Positions 1 through 5,163 of a stretch of 5,163 bases of DNA are shown here, piece after piece. The translations under genes and the position numbers were made by a program. The notes under the pieces were generated by a model. The model had not been told where the DNA came from and ran no database searches. It worked only from the letters and a program-made list of their open reading frames with translations. Source of the stretch: Comamonadaceae bacterium. Lineage in GTDB: Bacteria > Pseudomonadota > Gammaproteobacteria > Burkholderiales > Burkholderiaceae_C. Each line of letters starts with the position of its first letter. Position 1 is the first letter of the stretch. The stretch is taken from NCBI GenBank assembly GCA_947457975.1, contig CANGYC010000187.1, positions 1 to 5,163 on the forward strand. The letters run 5' to 3'.

Positions 1-546
1 CAGGTTGTTCTCGAGGTAGTCGTGGCCTGGAAACACCCGTGTGTTCTCCGGCAGTCGGGCGAGCTGGCGGGAGAAGGTGTCGTAAAGGGCGTTCACGTCG
101 CCGCCGTTGTGCACATTGCCCGCCCCCGCATTGAACAGGGTGTCGCCCGAGAAGAGGGCCGGCTGCTCTGCATGCGCGCACAGGCAGATGTGGCACATGG
201 TGTGGCCCGGCGTGTCCAGGCACTCGAGCTCGATGTGGCGGCCCAGCTTGATGAGGTCGCCCGCGCCCACGCCACGGTCCACGCCAGGAATCTTGCCCGC
301 GGCGCGGTGGTGTGCGATCACCTTCGCGCCCGTGGCCTCGACCACGGCCGCGTTGCCGCCAATGTGGTCGTGGTGTTCATGCGTGTTGAGCACCTGCGTG
401 ATCTCCCAACCGCGGGCCTGGGCCGTGGCCAGCACCTTCTGGTGGTCCAGCGGGTCGATGGCCAGGGCCTCGCCCGACTCGGGGCAGGCCAGCAGGTAGT
501 TGTAGTTGCGCAGGCTGTTGCCCGTCCAGATCCGCTCGATGATCAT
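1..546 (-). CDS. Glyoxalase II-like MBL-fold hydrolase (hydroxyacylglutathione hydrolase family), 3' end missing
   Basis: Probable cytoplasmic metallo-hydrolase of the hydroxyacylglutathione hydrolase group, which splits S-lactoylglutathione to D-lactate and glutathione in methylglyoxal detoxification. The 182 visible codons carry the whole metal-binding set of the metallo-beta-lactamase fold: THEHHDH at 55-61 (H56, H58, D60, H61), H115 in DTPGHT, D135 in FSGDTLF, and H175 in FPGHDY. The segment GAGNVHNGGD at 141-150 follows the bridging Asp as in glyoxalase II. The frame has no stop before base 1; family members are about 250-260 residues, so the C-terminal helical domain that binds glutathione is off the window. 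The start is the only ATG that keeps the N-terminal beta strand (IIERIWTGN). No clear Shine-Dalgarno sequence precedes it. The wording around the motifs differs from textbook GloB, so it may be a second glyoxalase II-type enzyme or another thioesterase. Fold assignment is firm; substrate is inferred from the family. Confidence 0.88.
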   Translation of the reverse strand, partial: MIIERIWTGNSLRNYNYLLACPESGEALAIDPLDHQKVLATAQARGWEITQVLNTHEHHDHIGGNAAVVEATGAKVIAHHRAAGKIPGVDRGVGAGDLIKLGRHIELECLDTPGHTMCHICLCAHAEQPALFSGDTLFNAGAGNVHNGGDVNALYDTFSRQLARLPENTRVFPGHDYLENNL

Positions 547-578
547 GAGGCGTGGTGTCTTGTGAGGAATAACGGTGC

Positions 579-584
579 ATTGTA
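579..584 (-). promoter_or_regulatory. Possible -10 element for the MBL hydrolase gene
   Basis: Read on the minus strand this is TACAAT, five of six matches to the sigma-70 -10 consensus, about 33 bases before the hydrolase ATG. No convincing -35 hexamer lies 16-18 bases upstream, so this is only a candidate. A 10-bp perfect palindrome, AGCGGCCGCT at 588-597, sits just upstream of it. Confidence 0.3.
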
Positions 585-621
585 GAAAGCGGCCGCTGTG
601 TAGCTGGCCGCGTGCACGGCC

Positions 622-652
622 TTGGAGATGCCCGCCACCCAGGGCTTATAGT
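622..652 (+). promoter_or_regulatory. Weak candidate sigma-70 promoter for the isochorismatase-family gene
   Basis: TATAGT at 647-652 matches five of six bases of the -10 consensus. TTGGAG at 622-627 is a poor -35 (three of six) at a 19-base spacing. Transcription would start near 659, leaving a leader of roughly 68 bases before the ATG at 727. This is the best plus-strand candidate I see in the divergent region, but it is weak. Confidence 0.3.
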
Positions 653-711
653 CGCCGGGCCGTGCACCCTTGCCCGGTGGGCCGCTCGTGGGCCCCGCTC
701 AACAAGCCTTC

Positions 712-718
712 AGGAAAG
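712..718 (+). promoter_or_regulatory. Ribosome binding site that fixes the start at 727
   Basis: AGGAAAG lies 8 bases before the ATG at 727. This supports that ATG over the in-frame TTG at 670, which would add 19 residues without family resemblance. Confidence 0.75.
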
Positions 719-726
719 ACAAGCAG

Positions 727-1344
727 ATGTTGCTGGACGTGGATGACTCTCAGCTGGTGTTGGTGGACTACCAGGTGCGGCTGATGCCGGCCATCCACGA
801 GGCCGCTGCCGTGCAGGCCAATGCGGTGCGCCTGGCTGAACTGGCCCGCCTCATGCACGTGCCGCTGTTCGCCACTGCCCAGAACCCTGCCAAGCTCGGC
901 GCATCGGTGCCCGAGCTGCAGGCCGTGCTGGCAGCTGCGGGTGCGCGGCAGGTGGACAAGATGCAGTTCAGCGCTGCCGAAGGCCTGGTCGAGCTGCTGC
1001 GCCCGCCGGTGCGCAAGAGCGCCGGCGGCAACGCCCGCAGCCTGCCCCGCCATCTGCAAAAGCCGCAGGCGTCGCAGGAGGAGGGCCGCAGCACGGTGGT
1101 GATCGCCGGTTGCGAAGCCCATGTCTGCCTGCTGCAGACGGCACTCGAGCTGTTGGAAGAAGAGTTCGAAGTGTGGGTGGTGACCGACGCCTGCGGCTCG
1201 CGCACCGAGCGCAACCGCGATGCCGCCTTTGACCGCCTGGCCGGCGCCGGCGCTGAGCTGGTGACCACCGAGATGGTGGTGTTCGAGTGGTTGCGCAGTG
1301 CTGAGCATCCTGCGTTCAAGGATGCGCAGGCGCTCATCAAGTAA
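727..1344 (+). CDS. Isochorismatase-family cysteine hydrolase (YcaC-like)
   Basis: A 205-residue soluble, probably cytoplasmic hydrolase of the isochorismatase / nicotinamidase superfamily. The expected Asp-Lys-Cys triad is visible: D14 in LVLVDYQ, K78 in VDKMQFSA, and C134 in AGCEAHVCLLQTA. A typical DACGSR follows at 154-159 and the C-terminal FEWLR helix closes the fold. Family members act on amides, carbamates or isochorismate; nothing here fixes the substrate, and lone genes of this type are usually annotated only as hydrolases. The length is close to normal, but residues 93-121, between the Lys and Cys strands, form a basic Pro/Ser/Gln-rich stretch that looks like an inserted loop. The ATG at 727 is chosen because it has a good ribosome site and places the first strand directly before D14. 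The gene is divergent from the MBL hydrolase and converges on the PAP2 gene 9 bases downstream, so it is probably transcribed alone. Family call is firm, function open. Confidence 0.93.
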   Translation: MLLDVDDSQLVLVDYQVRLMPAIHEAAAVQANAVRLAELARLMHVPLFATAQNPAKLGASVPELQAVLAAAGARQVDKMQFSAAEGLVELLRPPVRKSAGGNARSLPRHLQKPQASQEEGRSTVVIAGCEAHVCLLQTALELLEEEFEVWVVTDACGSRTERNRDAAFDRLAGAGAELVTTEMVVFEWLRSAEHPAFKDAQALIK

Positions 1345-1352
1345 GCGCCTGC
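1326..1352. terminator. Inverted repeat at the convergent gene junction, possible terminator
   Basis: GCAGGCGCT at 1326-1334 pairs perfectly with AGCGCCTGC at 1344-1352 around a 9-base loop that includes most of the isochorismatase-family stop codon. A second, 10-bp palindrome TCAGGCCTGA follows at 1354-1363, over the stop of the PAP2 gene. The position between convergent stops suits a bidirectional terminator. No T-run follows the stem on either strand, so intrinsic termination would be weak and the repeat could be incidental. Confidence 0.4.
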
Positions 1353-1353
1353 C

Positions 1354-2082
1354 TCAGGCCTGAAGGGTGCGTGCCTTTTGGCGCTTGAACGCCCGTTGGG
1401 CCACGGCGGCCCTGAGCCACAGCTCGCGCAGCAGCACGCAGACCAGCCACAGGGCCAGCATGCAGAAGACCACATCGGCAAAGAAATGGCGTCCCTGCGC
1501 CACGCGCGCCAGCCCGATCACTGCGCCGGTGAAGGTGCCGATGGCCCACCAGCGCCAGCGCGTGCGGCGCGTGCCGAAGAGGCCCAGGCCGATCAGCGCA
1601 AAACCCGCGGCAGGGTGGCCGCTGACGAAGGAGCAGTTGCGTGCGCATTGCGTAGAAGGCTGCAAGGGCGCCTGGTAGATCTTGGGGCCCCCAAAGGGCT
1701 GCACGTCTTCGGGTCGTGGTCGTCCCCAGTTGTCCTTCAGGGCCGAGTGCACCAACAGGCCCACCCCGAAGACCACCACCAGCAGGCTGACGATGGCACG
1801 CCGCTGCAGCCAGGGCTTGACCAGGCGCCGGCCCCAGCGGCCGGGCAGCAAGGGCAGCACGGCCATCACCGCCGCCACACCCAGTACCCACGCGCCCAGG
1901 GGCGGCACGCCGTGGAAGACAAGATTGGCCCAAGCCCACTGGTGACCCACAAAGGACTGGCCATTGAAAAAATGCGCACTCACGGCAATGTCGAGCCTGG
2001 GCCAGATCTCGACCACGATGGTGGCCAGTGCCAGGAACACGGCCAGTGCCAGCATCTCTTGGTGACGGGTTTTGAGCTGCAT
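1354..2082 (-). CDS. PAP2-family membrane phosphatase
   Basis: A 242-residue polytopic inner-membrane protein of the type 2 phosphatidic acid phosphatase superfamily, which removes phosphate from lipid phosphates or pyrophosphates, with the active site usually facing the periplasm. The tripartite signature is present: K116-DNWGRP-R123-P124 (KxxxxxxRP), S154-G155-H156 in FVSGHPAAG, and R193 to H199 to D203 in ARVAQGRHFFAD. H156 and H199 would be the catalytic histidines. About six hydrophobic segments are visible, near 11-26, 52-80, 96-114, 158-170, 178-193 and 203-221. The second motif has Val where PSGH has Pro, and the third has Ala for the usual Ser. Two cysteines, C146 and C150, come just before motif two. 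It is the last gene of the minus-strand block, 27 bases after the GT-C gene, with no obvious ribosome site. Candidate substrates are undecaprenyl pyrophosphate or lipid A phosphate; context favours an envelope lipid. Family firm, substrate unknown. Confidence 0.92.
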   Translation of the reverse strand: MQLKTRHQEMLALAVFLALATIVVEIWPRLDIAVSAHFFNGQSFVGHQWAWANLVFHGVPPLGAWVLGVAAVMAVLPLLPGRWGRRLVKPWLQRRAIVSLLVVVFGVGLLVHSALKDNWGRPRPEDVQPFGGPKIYQAPLQPSTQCARNCSFVSGHPAAGFALIGLGLFGTRRTRWRWWAIGTFTGAVIGLARVAQGRHFFADVVFCMLALWLVCVLLRELWLRAAVAQRAFKRQKARTLQA

Positions 2083-2109
2083 GGCTGTTAAGTAAGGGGC
2101 ACAAGGCTC

Positions 2110-3621
2110 TCAGGGCGTGGCGCTGGCACGCCAGAGCTGCAGGTGCAGACGCCCCCAGTGGGCCTCGTCCAGGCGCTGCCAGTGGGCGAAGGCCTGGCGC
2201 ATCGCCGGGGTGGGTTCGTTTTCTGTGAGCACCAGCACGGCCTCAGGCCGCTGACCAGGCTGCCAGAGGGGTTCGAACTGCTCAAAATGGTGGCGCGGTC
2301 GTCCTTCGCTGGGCCAGGCAGCCACGGTCAGGCCTTGACCGCGCCAGGCGTAGCGGGCCTGCACCAGCAGGTCGCGTTCGGACACGGCCACGGGCAGCGG
2401 TGCATGCCGGGCCACGGTGGGCAAGAGCGAGGCCATCGTGCTGTCCCAGCCGCGCATGCGGGCCCAGAGGTCCAGATGGGGCGATCCCTGCTGGGCCTGC
2501 GTGCGCACCTGGGGTGAGAGGCTGGCCAGGGACAGCGCCGCCGGCAGAGCCACGCCCAGCAGCGCACTCCACCACAGGGCTTTGAGGCCCAGGCGCTGGC
2601 TGGCCAGCAGGCCCAGCCACAGGCACAGGCCCAGCAGGGCCGGCGCGGTCCAGTTCATGTTGGCGCGGGAATTGATGGACTGCGCCAAAGCCACCAGAAG
2701 CAGGGGCAGGGCAAAAATCAAGGCGAAGCGCAGGGGTGCAACTGGCCACTGTTCGCGCGCCGCCTGGGGCAGCCTGGGCGCGGTAGCCCGCCGCCGCCAG
2801 AGCAGCACACCCACTGTCACGCCCACCGGACCGAGCAACAGCAACTGACCTGCCAGGAATAGGGCCACCGAGGCCAGCTTGCCGCTGGCCGGCGTGGCGG
2901 CGGCCACCGTGATCTCGGCTGTGTGGCTCAGCGTCGGCCAGCCATGGCTGGCATTCCAGAACAGGTTGGGGCTGAACACCGCCAGAGCCACTAGGCCGGC
3001 CATCACCATGCCCACTCCGTGGCGGCGCCAGTGCATGAGAAAAAGCACGGCCCAACTGGCACCCAGCGCGGCCATGGTGTACTTGCTCAGCATGCCCAGG
3101 CCCAGCAAGACGCCGGCCAGCAGCCAATAGGGCAGGGGGCTCGCGCCCGATGGCGTGCGCAGGGCGCGCCAGGTCAGGGCCATGCAAGTGGCCCAGCTCA
3201 GCACCAGCGGGGCATCCGTGGTAGCTGACATGCCCAAAATACCGGAGGCGGGGGTGCCTGTCATCAGCAAGGCGGCCCACAGGCCTGCCCGGCGGCCGGT
3301 CTCATCGCGCCCGGCCATGTCCCAGGCCAGCCAGCCCAGTACGCCTGCGGAAAGCAGCCAGCACACCATGCTCAGCAGGCGCACGCCCAGTACGCCGTCA
3401 CCGGCCAGAGCGGTGGAGGCGGCAATCAGGGCGGCTATGCCCGGTGGCTTGGACCAGTAGCCCCAGGCCAGCTGCCGTGACCAGTCCCAGTACTGCGCCT
3501 CGTCCATGTACAGGCCCGCGCCGCTGGCCAGCATCACGGCCACACGCAACAGCAAGATAGCGCCCAGTGCGAGCAGCAGGGTGAGTGCCCAGCTCCGGGG
3601 GCTGGCGGTGACCTCACGCAT
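2110..3621 (-). CDS. GT-C fold polytopic glycosyltransferase (PMT_2 / GT39 family, ArnT-like)
   Basis: A 503-residue integral membrane protein that should transfer a sugar from a polyprenyl-phosphate donor to an acceptor on the periplasmic side. After a first membrane segment (about 10-33) comes the first outer loop with the GT-C acidic pair D40-E41 in YMDEAQYWDWS, then GYWSKPP at 54-60, a typical start for this family. Further landmarks are TTDAPL at 134-139, MLSKYT at 177-182, SPNLFWN at 217-223 and NMNWTAPALLG at 321-331. I count roughly eleven or twelve hydrophobic segments to about residue 369, followed by a soluble tail of some 130 residues, as in ArnT-type enzymes. An in-frame start at 3678 is possible, but the ATG at 3621 is preferred: it has AAGGA 8 bases upstream and overlaps the GT2 stop by 8 bases (ATGCGTGA), a coupled arrangement. 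ArnT itself is usually near 550 residues, so I give no symbol. Sugar and acceptor are unknown. Confidence 0.92.
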   Translation of the reverse strand: MREVTASPRSWALTLLLALGAILLLRVAVMLASGAGLYMDEAQYWDWSRQLAWGYWSKPPGIAALIAASTALAGDGVLGVRLLSMVCWLLSAGVLGWLAWDMAGRDETGRRAGLWAALLMTGTPASGILGMSATTDAPLVLSWATCMALTWRALRTPSGASPLPYWLLAGVLLGLGMLSKYTMAALGASWAVLFLMHWRRHGVGMVMAGLVALAVFSPNLFWNASHGWPTLSHTAEITVAAATPASGKLASVALFLAGQLLLLGPVGVTVGVLLWRRRATAPRLPQAAREQWPVAPLRFALIFALPLLLVALAQSINSRANMNWTAPALLGLCLWLGLLASQRLGLKALWWSALLGVALPAALSLASLSPQVRTQAQQGSPHLDLWARMRGWDSTMASLLPTVARHAPLPVAVSERDLLVQARYAWRGQGLTVAAWPSEGRPRHHFEQFEPLWQPGQRPEAVLVLTENEPTPAMRQAFAHWQRLDEAHWGRLHLQLWRASATP

Positions 3622-4669
3622 GCCAGCTGTCCTTGCCCGTGACATCGCTCTCCAGCCGCGTGTGGTACGGCCGCGCATGGCCGCCGTCGTAATAGACGCG
3701 CATCAACAGCTCGGCCAGCACACCGGTGGTGAGGAGCTGCAAGCCCCCCATGACCAGGAAGAAGCCCAGGGCCAGCAGGGGCCGGTTACCGATGTCTTCG
3801 CCCAGCAGCTTGAGCACGCCCAGGTAGGTGAGCATCAGGCTGCCGATGAAGAACACCGCCAGGCCCAAACCGCCGAAGAAGTGGCCGGGGCGGGTGCCGA
3901 AACGCAGGAAAAAGTGCACGGCCAGCAGGTCGACGATCACGCGGAAGGTGCGGCTGATGCCGTACTTCGATTCGCCGACCTGGCGCGCGCGGTGGTTGAC
4001 AGGCTCCTCGGCCATGCGCGAGGGGCTGGTCACGGTGGCGAGCCACGCCGGGATGAATCGGTGCATCTCGCCATAGAGGCGAATCTGTTTGAGCACGGGG
4101 GCGCGGAAGACCTTGAGGCTGCAGCCCAGGTCCTGGAAGGCCAGGCCGCTGACCTTGCGGATCAGCCGGTTGGCGATGCGCGAGGGCACCTTGCGAAGGA
4201 AAAAGCCGTCCTGGCGTTTTTGGCGCCAGCCGGCCACCAGGTCCAGGTCTTCGTTGAGCAGGCGCGCCACCATGCGCGGAATGTCCCGGGGGTCGTTCTG
4301 CAGGTCACCGTCCATGGTCACGATCACGTCGCCGCGCGCCGCATCGATCCCGGCCTGCATGGCCGCTGTCTGGCGGAAGTTGCGAGCCAGCTCGATCACG
4401 CGCACGTGGCGGCCGACCTGCTGGGCGTGGCGGCGCAGGGCCGCACCCGTGCCGTCGGTGCTGCCGTCGTCTACGACGATGAGTTCCCAGGGGTGGGCGT
4501 AGTCCTCGAGCGCGGCCTGCACCGCATCGATCATGGGCACCGCATTGCCGGCTTCGTTGTACATGGGCACCACCACCGACACCCGGTGCGGCGGCAGGGC
4601 GCTCGCCTGTGCTGGGGACAGGCTGGTGTCCAGCGGCAAAGTGGACTGGGGCGGGGAGACAACGCTCAT
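3614..4669 (-). CDS. Family 2 glycosyltransferase, polyprenyl-phosphate sugar synthase type (ArnC/GtrB/DPM1-like)
   Basis: A 351-residue membrane-anchored GT-A glycosyltransferase that probably moves a sugar from a nucleotide donor to undecaprenyl phosphate at the cytoplasmic face of the inner membrane. The catalytic domain spans about 28-240: VVPMYNEAGN at 33-42, VVDDGSTDGT at 65-74 (nucleotide binding), RNFRQTAAMQAG at 96-107, the metal-binding MDGDLQNDP at 119-127 (D120, D122), and RQVGESKYG at 229-237. Two C-terminal membrane hairpin segments follow at about 264-288 and 298-323, as in ArnC and GtrB, then a short polar tail. The first 27 residues are a Pro/Ser-rich extension before the fold begins. 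Its ATG overlaps the upstream stop as ATGA, with GAGAG 8 bases before it as a modest ribosome site, and its own stop lies inside the start of the GT-C gene. This places it centrally in a co-translated module. Family is very secure; the sugar cannot be told. Confidence 0.96.
   Translation of the reverse strand: MSVVSPPQSTLPLDTSLSPAQASALPPHRVSVVVPMYNEAGNAVPMIDAVQAALEDYAHPWELIVVDDGSTDGTGAALRRHAQQVGRHVRVIELARNFRQTAAMQAGIDAARGDVIVTMDGDLQNDPRDIPRMVARLLNEDLDLVAGWRQKRQDGFFLRKVPSRIANRLIRKVSGLAFQDLGCSLKVFRAPVLKQIRLYGEMHRFIPAWLATVTSPSRMAEEPVNHRARQVGESKYGISRTFRVIVDLLAVHFFLRFGTRPGHFFGGLGLAVFFIGSLMLTYLGVLKLLGEDIGNRPLLALGFFLVMGGLQLLTTGVLAELLMRVYYDGGHARPYHTRLESDVTGKDSWHA
3630..3634 (-). promoter_or_regulatory. 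Ribosome binding site inside the GT2 gene that decides the GT-C start
   Basis: On the minus strand this reads AAGGA, 8 bases before the ATG at 3621-3619. It lies within the last codons of the GT2 gene and argues for this start over the upstream in-frame start at 3678. Confidence 0.65.
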
Positions 4670-5163
4670 CGTGCAGGCTCTCGTTCAGGAGGGGGCAAGG
4701 AAGGGGTGGGGATCAGCTGCGCCAGGGCAGCGGCACCCAGGGCCACCAGCAGGCTAAAAGCGTGGACACCGAGGGCTGCGGCCACCACGCTCGATTGTCG
4801 GTCGGCCGGGGCCATGCTGGCCAGCCACACGCCCGCCTCGTAGGTCCCCAGTCCCGCAGGGCCTTGGAGCGGCTGCACCCCGGCCAGTTCCCCGCCCAGG
4901 GCGGCGCGCCAGGCGGCCTCGGGCGGCATGTCGGCCAGGAGCATGAGCAGCCCACCCAGGGCCAGCACCTTCAGGCTCCAATTGCCGGCGCTGGCCAGCC
5001 AGCCGCTGCCCAGCCGGCTCACCGGGCTTGTCGGGCCTGCCGGGTCCGCGGTTCCGGCCAGGCCGGGGGCGCGCTGCGCCAGCCAGGCCAGCACAGGCTT
5101 TTGCAGGATGGCGATGATCGTGATGGCGCACAGCACCAGCAGCACACGCGCGGCCAGGGTCCA
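4666..5163 (-). CDS. UPF0104 / LPG-synthase-TM flippase-like membrane protein, 5' end missing
   Basis: The frame is open from the right edge to TGA at 4668-4666, giving 165 C-terminal residues and no start. The family (lysylphosphatidylglycerol synthase transmembrane domain, UPF0104, flippase-like) usually has about 300-330 residues, so nearly half is off the window. Hydrophobic segments are visible at about 5-21, 62-78 and 119-148 of the visible part. The diagnostic piece is GPAGLGTYEAGV at 101-112, matching the Gly-rich loop plus E(A/G)G-type motif near the C-terminus of this family. The end is a Pro/Glu/Arg-rich cytosolic tail. The gene overlaps the GT2 start by 4 bases (ATGA), so the two are probably co-translated. 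Relatives next to glycosyltransferases are often proposed to move or handle polyprenyl-linked sugars, but direct evidence is limited; that role here is inference. It is not a full MprF, since the region after the membrane part goes straight to a stop. Confidence 0.85.
   Translation of the reverse strand, partial: WTLAARVLLVLCAITIIAILQKPVLAWLAQRAPGLAGTADPAGPTSPVSRLGSGWLASAGNWSLKVLALGGLLMLLADMPPEAAWRAALGGELAGVQPLQGPAGLGTYEAGVWLASMAPADRQSSVVAAALGVHAFSLLVALGAAALAQLIPTPSLPPPEREPAR

Larger units (their letters stand above)
543..698 (-). other. Short coding-like open frame overlapping the start of the MBL hydrolase
   Basis: A 51-codon frame without stops lies upstream of the MBL hydrolase. It is bounded by an in-frame TGA at 701-699 and ends in TGA at 545-543, overlapping the hydrolase ATG as ATGA. 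Codons up to about 590 mostly end in G or C and give plausible protein (for example KPWVAGISKAVHAASYTAAA), unlike typical spacer. There is no ATG; a GTG at 638-636 would give 31 residues, with no clear ribosome site. It could be a leader peptide coupled to the hydrolase, the tail of a decayed gene, or chance in GC-rich DNA. I do not recognise a family. Confidence 0.25.

Noticed and set aside
588..621. The palindrome AGCGGCCGCT and the small hairpin GGCCG-CGTGCA-CGGCC as operator sites
   Set aside because: Short GC-only palindromes are expected by chance at this base composition, and no regulator gene is present to support an operator.
646..1481. Minus-strand open frames of 220 and 237 codons opposite the isochorismatase-family gene
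   Set aside because: The plus strand carries the complete Asp-Lys-Cys triad with a good ribosome site; the minus-strand products show no family features.
1378..2091. A 237-codon plus-strand open frame covering the PAP2 gene
   Set aside because: The opposite strand encodes all three PAP2 motifs and six membrane segments; the plus-strand product is low-complexity His/Gln/Pro-rich sequence typical of an antisense shadow.
1337..2104. A 255-codon minus-strand frame overlapping the PAP2 gene, starting slightly upstream
   Set aside because: It is the neighbouring frame of the PAP2 gene on the same strand and gives a Gly/Arg/Pro-rich protein without membrane segments or motifs.
2595..2645. Repeated CCCAGC/GGCCAG-like units suggesting a tandem repeat
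   Set aside because: They fall in the GT-C gene, where they encode a Leu/Gly/Ala-rich membrane segment; units are irregular and explained by codon bias.
3506..4843. A 445-codon plus-strand open frame opposite the GT2 gene and parts of its neighbours
   Set aside because: Its protein is rich in His, Gln, Ala and Arg with no recognisable motif, and it lies antisense to a gene with a full GT2 signature. Long antisense frames like this arise from G/C third-position bias.
4666..5163. The gene at the right edge as a full MprF lysylphosphatidylglycerol synthase
   Set aside because: MprF has a large C-terminal aminoacyl-transferase domain after the membrane part; here a stop follows the last membrane segment after a short polar tail.

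Overview
The window is GC-rich and densely coding, with strong G/C preference at third codon positions. Gene content and style suggest a betaproteobacterium of the order Burkholderiales, perhaps Comamonadaceae. That placement is inferred from general resemblance, not from a database match. It looks like ordinary chromosomal sequence. I see no insertion sequence, tRNA, rRNA, CRISPR array or phage gene.

Layout, left to right. Positions 1-546 (minus strand) hold the N-terminal 182 codons of a glyoxalase II-like metallo-beta-lactamase-fold hydrolase that runs off the left edge. Positions 547-726 are a 180-base divergent intergenic region with only weak promoter candidates and one short coding-like open frame. 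Positions 727-1344 (plus strand) hold an isochorismatase-family cysteine hydrolase. It converges on a minus-strand block filling 1354-5163, with only 9 bases between the two stop codons and an inverted repeat at the junction.

The minus-strand block reads, in transcription order: a UPF0104 / LPG-synthase-TM flippase-like membrane protein (3' half only, entering from the right edge), a family 2 glycosyltransferase of the ArnC/GtrB/DPM1 type, a polytopic GT-C (PMT_2/GT39, ArnT-like) glycosyltransferase, and a PAP2 membrane phosphatase. The first three overlap by 4 and 8 bases and the fourth follows after 27 bases, so they very likely form one operon.

Read together, the block looks like an envelope glycosylation module. 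The GT2 enzyme would load a sugar onto undecaprenyl phosphate on the cytoplasmic face, a membrane protein would help move the lipid-linked sugar across, the GT-C enzyme would transfer it to a periplasmic acceptor, and the PAP2 enzyme would remove phosphate from an envelope lipid (a polyprenyl carrier or lipid A). Sugar, acceptor and the exact phosphatase substrate cannot be read from the sequence. The protein families are known; the less usual points are the flippase-like partner and the bundled phosphatase.
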